Part shown: positions 11,951 to 22,420 of the stretch, piece by piece
How positions within the stretch are numbered: the stretch's first letter is position 1
How the letters are laid out: the number at the start of each line of letters is the position of its first letter
Origin: Archivesica marissinica
Lineage: Eukaryota; Mollusca; Bivalvia; Venerida; Vesicomyidae
NCBI GenBank assembly: GCA_014843695.1
Contig: CM026393.1
Coordinates: 9,077,536-9,141,535, forward strand
Direction of reading: 5' to 3'
DNA: 64,000 nt
Notes under the pieces: generated by a model
Seen by the model: the letters and a program-made list of their open reading frames with translations, nothing else
Told to the model about the DNA's origin: nothing
Database searches by the model: none
Program-made: the position numbers and the translations under genes

Positions 11951-14900
11951 ATGGCTACAACTAGGAGTGCTAATAAGGAAACTGAGGGGCCGGTTCACCC
12001 CGACTTGCAGACAACAGGTGATGAGATATGGGACAAATTAATGAGACTTCCCTTCTTTAATCAGGCAAATCTGGAACGTCAGGGTGAGATTTATGAGAAA
12101 GAAAGAGAGAGGGAAAGAGAGAGGGAAGAAGTAAAACAAAGAGAGAGAGAAAGAGAGAGGGAAGAAGTAAAACAAAGAGAAGAAAGAGAGAGGGAAAGAG
12201 AAGAAAGAGAAAGAGAGAGGGAAGAAGTAAAACAAAGAGGGGAAAGAGAAGAGAAAGAAAGGGACAGGGAGGAAAGAATGCAAAGGGAGAAAATGCAGAT
12301 GGAGATTCGCCTGAGAGAAATCCAGAGAGATCAGGAATCTCAGCAAAATAACCCCCTCCATACAGATAATAGGCCCTCTAAGACAAACATTTCTGTTCCT
12401 ATTTGGACCCAGACTATGAGGCCAGATAAATTCTTCGCAACATGTGAGAGACTGTTCGAAGCTAGCCAGGTCGCCAAACAAACATGGGTGGGCCATATTA
12501 TAGACAAGTTGTCCGACAAGGCCAGAAATATATATGCCACTCTTCCTGTCCAAGACGCTAATAATTACGATACCCTCAAGGCCGCCATCTTGGATGAATA
12601 TAGACTCTCACCCACTGTATATAGAAAGAATTTCTTCTCTTGGGTAAAGAAACCTCAGCAGACATATTCCGAATTCATTAAGGAATTAAGGGAGCAAATG
12701 ACTCTATGGACGGAGAACAATGATCCGAGCGAGGTCAACTGGATCGAGCTGCTCTTGAGATATAGATTCGATTCCCAGCTAAGTGATGAGCTTAATTTGT
12801 TCATTCTGGATAAGAAAGCATCTACTCTCCAGGAATGTATTTCCCTGGCTGATGAATATAACCTCCATCGCAGATTAGCGCCCAGGACACGGATTAATTC
12901 AAATCCGAATGTGAAACCCAGAGATACAGAACACCGACCTCCAGCCCCAAGGCCATATATCCCATCACCCATGTATCGACCCAATATTAGGATAGATAAT
13001 TCCCAAGCTACCCATAGAACTCCCCGGATAGAAAAATATTGTAGTTATTGTAGGCGTAATGGCCACGGACGAACAGAGTGTTGGGCAGATCCCAATTCAC
13101 CTAGGTACAGGGGTACTAGAAACCTAGCAAACGGACACCAAGTGTCAAACACTACTCATAGTTCAGCCTTTATAACCAATGAGCCAGTGAACTCATATGA
13201 AAATACCGAGATGGTAAATCCATTACTTGTCAAATATACAGGTCAAGCACGCATAAATAATAACACCGCACAAGTGACGTATTTGAGAGATTCAGGTGCG
13301 ACAATTAGTTTATTGTCGGCTACTGATCAGACCGCTGATCATTTAGAATACACAGGTGAACGGGTAACAATCCGCGGTGTCAATTATATCCCTGGTAATT
13401 ATCCGATAGCAAAGATTAGCGTCGATTGTCCAATATACCAAGGAACATTGAAGGTGGCTGTATTAAAACACAGATGCACCGCGGGGGTGGATCTTATAAT
13501 AGGTAACGACTGTGAAACTGCCCCTGTCACTGATTTGATTACCTGTGGCGTGGTTACACGCTCAAATAAGAAAATTATCCCGTTTGATGAAATTGTCACG
13601 TCCAACCCAGACTCAGAAAACACGACCGATACAAATCACAATGTCTTACCTTTTCGGAATACAATTGAGATCAATTCCCCCTCTGAGAAAGCCAGTACAG
13701 TTAAACCCCAAAATATTCCCTCTATTGACGATTTGAGTCCTGATAAATTATTGCAAGAACAGAATAATGACCCGACCTTAGCACCCCTCTGGGAAATGGC
13801 TCAAGAAGGAACACCTATTCGGCAAGGATATTACATCCAGCTCGAACCCCGACTACTTATGAGGAGAGAACAACCTCAAGACACGTCCAAAGTTCGACCC
13901 TGGAAAATATATGATCAGGTGGTAGTTCCACGGGGATTCCGTGATCATATAACGGGACTCGCCCATGACAGTTTAAGTACGGGACACCAGGGACCTAGTA
14001 AGACCCTGAAGCGCATTAAGCGCCGCTTCTTTTGGCCGGGAATCCGCGCAGATGTTAAACGATTCTGCCATAGCTGTGGGCCGTGCCAGAGAGCGGGTAA
14101 GGGACAGAAAGCCACTGTAGCCCCATTGAAACCCCTGCCCATTATATCCCAACCATTCAAATTTATATCCGCTGATTTCGTTGGACCCATGAAGAAAACT
14201 ATAAATGGGAACCAGTATATCTTGAATTTTATTGATCATGCCACTAAATATACGGAATCTTTCCCATGCGCCGCAGCGACAGCTGTTAATGCACAAAAAG
14301 CCCTGATCGAGATAATATCTCGACATGGAAAACCCCAGACCCTGTTGACTGACCGAGGAAGCGCTTTCATAGCTGAAACATTCACACGCTTCCTAGCCGA
14401 GCACGATATACGTCACTTAACTAGCACGAGTTACAGGCCTCAAACCAACGGATCAATAGAGAAATATAATGGTACATTGAAAACCATGCTTAGAATCCTT
14501 GGGGAGAACTCTTTATCGTCTTGGGATGAGATGCTACCCTGGCTATTATTTGCATATAGAAGTGCAGAGCACTCTAGCACAGGATATTCTCCCTTCTACC
14601 TTCTATATGGGCGCGAACCTAGAGATAATCTAGATTCCACTTATGATCTCTGGGCTAGAAATGAGCGGGATGAAGGGATCCCCATAAATAACTATGTACA
14701 AGAATTATGTCATAGATTAGCTGAAGCGTTACGTGACGCCAGCGAGAATGCACAACAGGCCGCAGATGGTCGTAAAACAAAGTATGACAGAAGTAAGAAA
14801 GCGAAAATGCGTGTATTCCAGCGTGGTGAATTAGTGTTAGTACGATTACCGTTAAAAGGTAATAAGCTGAAAAATGCCCTCCAGGGACCGTATCCGGTAC

Positions 14901-16558
14901 ACGAAAAGGTAGCGTCGCATACCTATATTATATACATGCCTGATAAGAGAGTAAAATACCGTGTTATGCATGTAAACCAGTTGAAGCCCTGGACAGGTAG
15001 GGAGGAGGGTGCAGCTCTAGCTGATAGTAGTCCGGTGTATGAGTCCCAAGACCCTACCCTATTAGATTACCAAGCCCCTACGGACATTGAGAAAGAATTC
15101 GATCCTTGCAGTCCTCTTGAATCTGTACCTAAGAAAACCTGGCCGGATATCAGTCATTTAAACCCAGACCACAGGGACGATATTAGTCAGTTATTTGACC
15201 GTTACCCCCGTTTATTCTCTGGACAACTGGGACGTTTCCACGGTGTTACCCATGATATTGATGTGCAAGGTGCTTCACCCGTAGTCCAGCCTTACTACCG
15301 CATGTCTCCAGAAAAGAAACAAATATTAAAAACTGAGCTAGATCAAATGTTGGAGTTAGGAATTATCCGCCCTAGCAGAAGCCAGTGGGCCTCTCCCATA
15401 ATATTGGTACGCAAATCAGACTCAGAATGGCGACCATGTATTGATTATCGGAAAATTAATGACCTGACTCGAGGAGAAGCCTTCCCCATCCCGAGATTAG
15501 ACGATCTCATTGATCAGGTCGCAGGTTCGAGTCTGATATCAATTTTAGATCTTAATAAAGGTTACTGGCAGATTCCGCTAACCCCTCGAGCTAGTGAAAT
15601 TGCAGCGTTCATAACCCCCTGGGGCTTGTTTGAACCATTAACTCTCCCATTTGGTTTAAAAAACGGTGGAGTTACCTTCCAGAGGGCCATAAACGAGATA
15701 ATCGCTCAATCCCCGACAGAACCCATCCGTGATAGATTTGCCGACGCATATCTGGATGATATTGCTGTTCGATCCAATTTATGGTCACAGCACATAAATC
15801 ACTTGGATTGGACATTTCATAGACTAGAGGATAGTGGTGTTACTTTGAATCCGAAGAAGTGTAAAATTGGGTCTGGAACAGTCAAGTACTTGGGACATGA
15901 ATTAGGGTCGGGAAAAATCAAACCAATTTCCAGCAAGGTTGAGTGTATTAGTAATATCTCTCCCCCACAGACCAAGAAACAATTACGAGGATATCTGGGA
16001 TCAGTAGGATTTTACAGGAAATTCATTCCCCAGTTCGCTGAGATCGCCGCTCCCCTGACTGACTTATTAAAGGGCAAGCGATCAGGGAACATCATAACTC
16101 AGTGGAGCGATAAACATCAACTTGCTTTCGAATCCTTAAAGAAAGCTTTAACCAATAAACCCATACTGAAGGCCCCTGACTTTAACCAAGAGTTCGAACT
16201 CTATACTGATGCTTCCGATTTGGGAATTTCGGCTGTACTGACTCAGACCGTTGACCAAGTACCACACCCAGTAGCATTTTATTCCCGAAAACTTATTCCA
16301 CGAGAGAAAAACTACTCTACAATAGAGAAGGAATTATTAGCTATAGTGGCCGGTATCGAACATTTTCGCATATATGTAAGCACAAGCAAAACAATAATTA
16401 ATTCAGATCATAATCCCCTTGTATGGTTAAGTAGGTCGAAAACGTCCAATCAACGCCTCTTAAGATGGGCACTGTGTCTCTCAGAATTTAATCTGACCAT
16501 TAAACATATCAAAGGGACTCAAAATGTTCTAGCAGACTTTCTCAGTAGAGTTCAATGA
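11951..16558 (+). CDS. Gag-Pol polyprotein (Gag, protease, integrase, RT, RNase H), 1535 residues
   Basis: A single uninterrupted frame from ATG 11951 to TGA 16556-16558. Gag: residues about 45-120 are extremely charged (repeated RERE/EEVKQR), a likely helix or coiled coil. A capsid-like region follows (about 150-320), then a CCHC zinc knuckle C364-C367-H372-C377. Protease: DSGA with D447. Integrase: HHCC zinc domain (H672, H679, C706, C709), DDE triad D742, D801, E837 with the classic 35-residue D-E spacing, then a GPY/F-like module (G979-Y981). RT: about 1110-1290 with active site YLDD at 1267-1270. RNase H: acidic residues D1420, E1459 or E1461, and D1486; the frame ends about 40 residues later. 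No frameshift separates gag from pol, so Gag and Pol would be made as one chain and processed. All visible catalytic residues are intact, so the element may be recently active, although the LTRs differ. This start is the first ATG after a 475-bp leader. Confidence 0.96.
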   Translation: MATTRSANKETEGPVHPDLQTTGDEIWDKLMRLPFFNQANLERQGEIYEKEREREREREEVKQREREREREEVKQREEREREREEREREREEVKQRGEREEKERDREERMQREKMQMEIRLREIQRDQESQQNNPLHTDNRPSKTNISVPIWTQTMRPDKFFATCERLFEASQVAKQTWVGHIIDKLSDKARNIYATLPVQDANNYDTLKAAILDEYRLSPTVYRKNFFSWVKKPQQTYSEFIKELREQMTLWTENNDPSEVNWIELLLRYRFDSQLSDELNLFILDKKASTLQECISLADEYNLHRRLAPRTRINSNPNVKPRDTEHRPPAPRPYIPSPMYRPNIRIDNSQATHRTPRIEKYCSYCRRNGHGRTECWADPNSPRYRGTRNLANGHQVSNTTHSSAFITNEPVNSYENTEMVNPLLVKYTGQARINNNTAQVTYLRDSGATISLLSATDQTADHLEYTGERVTIRGVNYIPGNYPIAKISVDCPIYQGTLKVAVLKHRCTAGVDLIIGNDCETAPVTDLITCGVVTRSNKKIIPFDEIVTSNPDSENTTDTNHNVLPFRNTIEINSPSEKASTVKPQNIPSIDDLSPDKLLQEQNNDPTLAPLWEMAQEGTPIRQGYYIQLEPRLLMRREQPQDTSKVRPWKIYDQVVVPRGFRDHITGLAHDSLSTGHQGPSKTLKRIKRRFFWPGIRADVKRFCHSCGPCQRAGKGQKATVAPLKPLPIISQPFKFISADFVGPMKKTINGNQYILNFIDHATKYTESFPCAAATAVNAQKALIEIISRHGKPQTLLTDRGSAFIAETFTRFLAEHDIRHLTSTSYRPQTNGSIEKYNGTLKTMLRILGENSLSSWDEMLPWLLFAYRSAEHSSTGYSPFYLLYGREPRDNLDSTYDLWARNERDEGIPINNYVQELCHRLAEALRDASENAQQAADGRKTKYDRSKKAKMRVFQRGELVLVRLPLKGNKLKNALQGPYPVHEKVASHTYIIYMPDKRVKYRVMHVNQLKPWTGREEGAALADSSPVYESQDPTLLDYQAPTDIEKEFDPCSPLESVPKKTWPDISHLNPDHRDDISQLFDRYPRLFSGQLGRFHGVTHDIDVQGASPVVQPYYRMSPEKKQILKTELDQMLELGIIRPSRSQWASPIILVRKSDSEWRPCIDYRKINDLTRGEAFPIPRLDDLIDQVAGSSLISILDLNKGYWQIPLTPRASEIAAFITPWGLFEPLTLPFGLKNGGVTFQRAINEIIAQSPTEPIRDRFADAYLDDIAVRSNLWSQHINHLDWTFHRLEDSGVTLNPKKCKIGSGTVKYLGHELGSGKIKPISSKVECISNISPPQTKKQLRGYLGSVGFYRKFIPQFAEIAAPLTDLLKGKRSGNIITQWSDKHQLAFESLKKALTNKPILKAPDFNQEFELYTDASDLGISAVLTQTVDQVPHPVAFYSRKLIPREKNYSTIEKELLAIVAGIEHFRIYVSTSKTIINSDHNPLVWLSRSKTSNQRLLRWALCLSEFNLTIKHIKGTQNVLADFLSRVQ

Positions 16559-16769
16559 CTGTGATGTTTGACTTAGTAAATGTACTTGGTATTATTTCAG
16601 TTGTTCAGTAAATAGTTATTGCCTCTATGATTAGAATGTTGGTACCTAGCGAAAGAAATGCTATTTTAGGACATATGATGTATTGATATTATGATTGTTT
16701 TCTACTGTATATTCAAAGGAATGAAGATTTGTAAATCGGCCGATAGCGGGCGATGTCAAACTTCTCCCC

Positions 16770-16782
16770 GGGTAGGGAGGAT
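16770..16782 (+). promoter_or_regulatory. Polypurine tract before the 3' LTR
   Basis: The purine-rich stretch gggtagggagga ends next to the TG of the 3' LTR (16783-16784). Its position fits the plus-strand primer of LTR retrotransposons. Confidence 0.7.
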
Positions 16783-17757
16783 TGTGCAAAACCCCAATTT
16801 GCACGAAATATTTATTATTGTTATATATAAATAGTAATGTATTATATAAATACATTAAACTGTTTCTATATATGGCCAAATGTTTACCATGTAATATATA
16901 TATATTTGTTTTATGCATAATCGTCTGCTATTATTTTCGCGCCTAAAATTATCAATCTCGCTTCGCGCGGGAAATGACTTAAGATGTTAGGCCTAATCTC
17001 AGTTTATCAAGGCCGTGGTTGCAGGTGTCCAGTTATGTAATACAAAGGCACCGAACTGGTTTGATGGTGTAATATTAGATAACATAACAGATGTTTAGGA
17101 ATAACAGATGTTTTAGGAATTGTTATATCATATATACACTGATTCAATTATGTATATAAGAAATGGATTTTATTAACATAGATCAGACACACTAGAGCCT
17201 AACTCCAGGAGCGAGAAAGGTCGTGATCTCAATCTAGTATATAGAACATATAAACTGTATTTATGATACTTAGATATTATGGACATTATAAGAAATATAA
17301 CTTATAAAGATTTGTCGAATAATTAAATTGTTCAGCCACAGAAGAAACATAGAGTTTCGGCGAACCATATCGAAGGTTGATTAAAAGTTAATCTAATCAG
17401 AAACAGTGATTAGATTATAGTGATATTGAGTAATGACGGATTAGAAAGATTGGATGTTAAATATACTGTGTAAGCGCATAGTCGGCTCACACAAATGGAT
17501 TGTTAAATAAGCTTTTAATGATACGATGTATATATATATATAGATCACTGATTATATATATATGGATATTTCTGATGCCAATATAAACAAGATATTATAT
17601 AGAAGAAATGTAATACTGTGTTGAGTTATCATTAATACATATAATAACGAAGAAACCCCCTAGACAACTCCAGCGAGTCTACAATAGGATAGACCCTGGT
17701 AAGAGCCGTAGCAACCGAGACATATTATTACGAGAAGAAAAAGGAGAGTTTGCGACA
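16783..17757 (+). repeat. 3' LTR, about 975 bp
   Basis: Begins tgtgcaaaacccc and ends gagtttgcgaca, i.e. TG...CA. It includes a segment with tttcgcgcctaaaattatca and a run of TATA-like sequence. It differs from the 5' LTR by scattered changes after about base 165. Confidence 0.92.
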
Positions 17758-17825
17758 GTAGGACGAACACCATTATTGTGCTTATAAATTAGTATTTAAT
17801 TAACTGTGTGTGTGTGTGTTTGTGC

Positions 17826-18107
17826 TTTACGTTTATTGATCGTCTCTACCGGTTGCCCATATCAGCGACGCCTCCTAAAGAGATTAGTCATTTTAGATGT
17901 TTGGAGGATAGTGTAATGATACAGACAGATACCCAATCCAGAATCTCATCTGGTTATTTTACGTGCACGGTGTAAATCATCGACACGAGACCTCGGTTTA
18001 AAGTCCCATCTGAAAGACCGATAATTTTATTATGGTCAGACTGGGGATCGAATATGCGATCCCTGGATTCCCAGTCCATCGTGTTCACCACTGGACTACG
18101 TATCAGC
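17826..18107 (-). mobile_element. SINE family C copy (tRNA-Thr-like head)
   Basis: On the minus strand this reads: tRNA-like block with an anticodon arm resembling ctggactggtaatccag, B-box-like gcaggttcgatcccc (decayed here), a body with cagtctttcagatgggactt, and a tail gggcaaccggtagcgacgat followed by (CA)n. It is one of at least six copies in the window. Confidence 0.85.
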
Positions 18108-18330
18108 ATGTACTTTTTCGATAGATCTACGATGTTCAAGCGAAACTCGTCCAATTCCGGCCAGCAGATAATGCATTGAGACGTACCGAGTTAAGTCTGT
18201 AACTGGACGAGCAGTTTCGTATTGGAGCTACTATAATGTATCGTTTTCATATTGTCTGCAGCTATTCCCACACAGTAGATGCGTATTCTAGTAGAGGTCT
18301 AATGCAATATATGTCTAAAGTCTATAGGCC

Positions 18331-18573
18331 GTCCGATTAGAGCAGTTGTTAGCGCGCTCGCTTCTCACCAATGCAACCCGGGTTCGATCCTCGGACCCGG
18401 AAGTATGCGAGATGGTACGGTGGTCGCTAGATTGGACAGGTGTGTTTTCTCCGGGTACTCATGTTTCCTCCCACACCAAACATTTACGCTTTCATCCGCT
18501 ACAATGAAAGTGATTAATATAAGTTGTTAAAACTTGCTTCGCAATCATTGTAAAATAAAGAAAGTTAATAAAA
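18331..18573 (+). mobile_element. SINE family A copy (tRNA head, 'ctccgggtactc' core)
   Basis: The head gtccgattagagcagttgtt is A-box-like; cccgggttcgatcctc is the B box. It is followed by a core with gttttctccgggtactcatg and cctcccacacc, then the tail taatataagttgttaaaact and cttcgcaat, ending A-rich with aataaagaaag. The core block is widespread in animal SINEs. Confidence 0.88.
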
Positions 18574-18726
18574 CCCCACCAAAGTCTAGTTTATATAGAC
18601 GCATGCACCAAAATGATCGCTAATGTGTGGAATGTGCTTGGTGAACTGCAGAGATTAATGAAATCATATAATTGGTTAAGTGCTATCACATCATTATATT
18701 GTTATGTTGTTAAATATAAGTTTGGA

Positions 18727-18935
18727 AGTCGTTCGCTTCAGGTGCGAATGGCCCGGAGTTCGCGCCAAGCTGTAGTTGTTACGATTGTGCCATTAGGCAA
18801 GCATGCCATTTAAATTCCACATTACCTATTCTCTCTCGTACCGATGGATTCCACCAGGAATGAGGTCTCGAGAGTGCTTAATATAAGTTGCAGGAGCTTG
18901 TTTCGTAATCGAATTAACCTAAATGTGTATAAACT
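18727..18935 (+). mobile_element. SINE family B copy, 5'-truncated
   Basis: Shares gttcgcttcaggtgcga, ccggagttcg, gtgcccttaggcaagg-like and gatggattcca with the fuller copy at 46351. It ends with a version of the taatataagttg...cttg tail also found in family A. Confidence 0.8.
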
Positions 18936-19136
18936 AAGTATAAGTGTATCTCGTAGTTCATGATTTAGTTTAAACAGTATTTATTTCAGTATTTGTACAT
19001 GTAATCAAGAAATGAACATTTTACATATAGCTTTGAACAGCAGTAGACTGAAAGGGATTAGAACGAAAGAAAACGTATATAGTTCTTCTCCCTATCAATT
19101 GATTGGTATACAATAGGCAGGATAATATATATATAT

Positions 19137-19822
19137 ACTGTGTCAAATCATGAACTAGAATAGATTGCACGTATTTTCATTATATATATATATATAATGA
19201 AAATACGTGCATATATATATATATATATAATGAAAATACGTGCAATATATATATATAATGAAAATACGTGCAAATATATATATAATGAAAATACGTGCAT
19301 ATAATATATATATATAATGAAAATACGTGCAATATATATATATATGAAAATACGTGCAATATATATATATATAATGAAAATACGTGCATATTATATATAT
19401 ATAATGAAAATACGTGCAATATATATATATATATAATGAAAATACGTGCAATATATATATATATAATGAAAATACGTGCAATATATATATATAATGAAAA
19501 TACGTGCAATATATATATATATATATAATGAAAATACGTGCAATATATATATATATATAATGAAAATACGTGCAATATATATATATATAATGAAAATACG
19601 TGCAATATATATATATATAATGAAAATACGTGCAAAAATATAATATATATATATAATGAAAATACGTGCAATATATATATATAAATGAATATATATAATG
19701 AAATACGTGCAATATATATATAATGAAAATACGTGCAATATATATATATAATGAAAATACGTGCACTATATATATATAATGAAAATACGTGCAATATATT
19801 CTAGTTCATGATTTGACACAGT
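19137..19822. mobile_element. Fold-back element with an internal AT-rich tandem array
   Basis: The left end ctgtgtcaaatcatgaacta + gaata (19138 on) and the right end tattctagttcatgatttga + cacag (ending about 19820) are perfect inverted repeats of about 25 bp. The inner arms, attgcacgtattttcattat on the left and its complement on the right, extend the palindrome. The interior is about 22 copies of the arm segment (ataatgaaaatacgtgca plus variable (TA)n). This looks like a non-autonomous element whose right arm was amplified. A clean target-site duplication was not found. Confidence 0.7.
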
Positions 19823-19841
19823 TAGTTGATCTTCTTTGATG

Positions 19842-21990
19842 TCATCAAGGTGTAAATCTGTGTGTATATGTGGACATCTGCTTCCTGATGTCATCAATGT
19901 GTAACTCTGTGTGTATATGTGGACATCAAGGTGTAAATCTGTGTGTATATGTGGACATCAAGGTGTAACTCTGTGTGTATATGTGGACATCAAGGTGTAA
20001 CTCTGTGTGTATATGTGGACATCTGCTTCCTGATGTCATCAAGGTGTAAATCTGTGTGTATATGTGGACATCAAGGTGTAAATCTGTGTGTATATGTGGA
20101 CATCAAGGTGTAAATCTGTGTGTATATGTGGACATCAAGGTGTACATCTGTGTGTATATGTGGACATCAATGTGTAACTCTGTGTGTATATGTGGACATC
20201 AAGGTGTAACTATGTGTGTATATGTGGACATCAAGGTGTAACTCTGTGTGTATATGTGGACATCAAGGTGTAACTCTGTGTGTATATGTGGACATCAAGG
20301 TGTAACTCTGTGTGTATATGTGGACATCAAGGTGTAACTCTGTGTGTATATGTGGACATCAAGGTGTAAATCTGTGTGTATATGTGGACATCAAGGTGTA
20401 AATCTGTGTGTATATGTGGACATCAAGGTGTACATCTGTGTGTATATGTGGACATCAAGGTGTAAATCTGTGTGTATATGTGGACATCAAGGTGTAAATC
20501 TGTGTGTATATGTGGACATCAAGGTGTAAATCTGTGTGTATATGTGGACATCAAGGTGTAAATCTGTGTGTATATGTGGACATCAAGGTGTAAATCTGTG
20601 TGTATATGTGGACATCAAGGTGTAAATCTGTGTGTATATGTGGACATCAAGGTGTAAATCTGTGTGTATATGTGGACATCAAGGTGTAAATCTGTGTGTA
20701 TATGTGGACATCAAGGTGTAAATCTGTGTGTATATGTGGACATCAAGGTGTAAATCTGTGTGTATATGTGGACATCAAGGTGTAAATCTGTGTGTATATG
20801 TGGACATCAAGGTGTAAATCTGTGTGTATATGTGGACATCAAGGTGTAACTCTGTGTGTATATGTGGACATCAAGGTGTAACTCTGTGTGTATATGTGGA
20901 CATCAAGGTGTAAATCTGTGTGTATATGTGGACATCAAGGTGTAAATCTGTGTGTATATGTGGACATCAAGGTGTAAATCTGTGTGTATATGTGGACATC
21001 AAGGTGTAAATCTGTGTGTATATGTGGACATCAAGGTGTAAATCTGTGTGTATATGTGGACATCAAGGTGTAAATCTGTGTGTATATGTGGACATCAAGG
21101 TGTAAATCTGTGTGTATATGTGGACATCAAGGTGTAAATCTGTGTGTATATGTGGACATCAAGGTGTAAATCTGTGTGTATATGTGGACATCAAGGTGTA
21201 AATCTGTGTGTATATGTGGACATCAAGGTGTAAATCTGTGTGTATATGTGGACATCAAGGTGTAAATCTGTGTGTATATGTGGACATCAAGGTGTAAATC
21301 TGTGTGTATATGTGGACATCAAGGTGTAACTCTGTGTGTATATGTGGACATCAAGGTGTAAATCTGTGTGTATATGTGGACATCAAGGTGTAAATCTGTG
21401 TGTATATGTGGACATCAAGGTGTAAATCTGTGTGTATATGTGGACATCAAGGTGTAAATCTGTGTGTATATGTGGACATCAAGGTGTAAATCTGTGTGTA
21501 TATGTGGACATCAAGGTGTAAATCTGTGTGTATATGTGGACATCAAGGTGTAAATCTGTGTGTATATGTGGACATCAAGGTGTAAATCTGTGTGTATATG
21601 TGGACATCAAGGTGTAAATCTGTGTGTATATGTGGACATCAAGGTGTAAATCTGTGTGTATATGTGGACATCAAGGTGTAAATCTGTGTGTATATGTGGA
21701 CATCAAGGTGTCTGTGTGTATATGTGGACATCAAGGTGTAACTCTGTGTGTATATGTGGACATCAAGGTGTAAATCTGTGTGTATATGTGGACATCAAGG
21801 TGTAAATCTGTGTGTATATGTGGACATCAAGGTGTAAATCTGTGTGTATATGTGGACATCAAGGTGTAAATCTGTGTGTATATGTGGACATCAAGGTGTA
21901 AATCTGTGTGTATATGTGGACATCAAGGTGTAAATCTGTGTGTATATGTGGACATCAAGGTGTAAATCTGTGTGTATATGTGGACATCTG
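19842..21990. repeat. 32-bp minisatellite, about 66 copies
   Basis: Very uniform units containing tgtggacatcaaggtgtaaa and tctgtgtgtata. The first part uses more gtaactc units, the later part almost only gtaaatc. The motif gacatctgcttcctga occurs in the first copies and again at the right boundary (about 21983), so both edges share the same junction sequence. Confidence 0.96.
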
Positions 21991-22082
21991 CTTCCTGAGA
22001 ATATGAAATTAAACTGAAACTGACTATGATGGTCAATTCAATTCAAAAACATGAAATTTGCCAGTTTGTAAAGGTTTGTAAA

Positions 22083-22420
22083 TGGCATGATAGCGTAGTT
22101 TTAGCGCGTTCGCTTTATATGTGAACGGCCCGGAGTTCGCGCCCATTGTACGCTGGACTGGTAATCCAGGGATCGCAGGTTCGATCCCCCGTCTGACCAT
22201 AATAAAATAAACAGTCTTTCAGATGGGACTTTAAACCGAGGTCTTGTGTCGGTGCTGTACACCGTGCACGTAAAAGAACCAGAGGAGACACTGGAATGGG
22301 TCTCCGTCTGTATCATGCACTATCCTCCAAAAATCTAAAATGACTAATCTCTTCAGGAGGCGTCGCTCATATGGGCAACCGGTAGCGACGATAAATAAAC
22401 GTAAAACACACACGCCTATA
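22083..22420 (+). mobile_element. Composite SINE: family B head joined to family C body
   Basis: 22083-22146 resembles the family B tRNA head (gatagcgtagttttagcgcg, then cggcccggagttcgcgccca). At about 22147 it switches into family C (ctggactggtaatccaggg, the ggttcgatcccccgtctgac block and the 'caaccggtagcgacgataaa' tail). It ends with aaacacacac. No target-site duplication is evident at the junction. Confidence 0.75.

Larger units (their letters stand above)
10491..17757 (+). mobile_element. Complete LTR retrotransposon, Ty3/gypsy type with integrase before RT (Gmr1-like)
   Basis: Two direct LTRs of about 970 bp flank a leader with a primer binding site, one long Gag-Pol frame (11951-16558) and a polypurine tract. 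The only missing part is about 4 bp of the 5' LTR plus the 5' flank, lost in the gap. The target-site duplication cannot be tested: the 3' flank starts gtagg at 17758, but the 5' flank is N. The Pol domain order is protease-integrase-RT-RNase H. The RT and RNase H read as Ty3/gypsy, yet the order is the one found in Ty1/copia. Within Ty3/gypsy this arrangement is known for the Gmr1 group. No envelope-like frame lies between Pol and the 3' LTR. Confidence 0.93.

Noticed and set aside
16559..16770. Envelope or accessory frame between RNase H and the 3' LTR
   Set aside because: Only about 210 bp, with stops in all frames.
22083..22200. A functional tRNA gene
   Set aside because: The A- and B-box-like segments belong to SINE heads. 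The block continues into SINE bodies and a full cloverleaf cannot be drawn.
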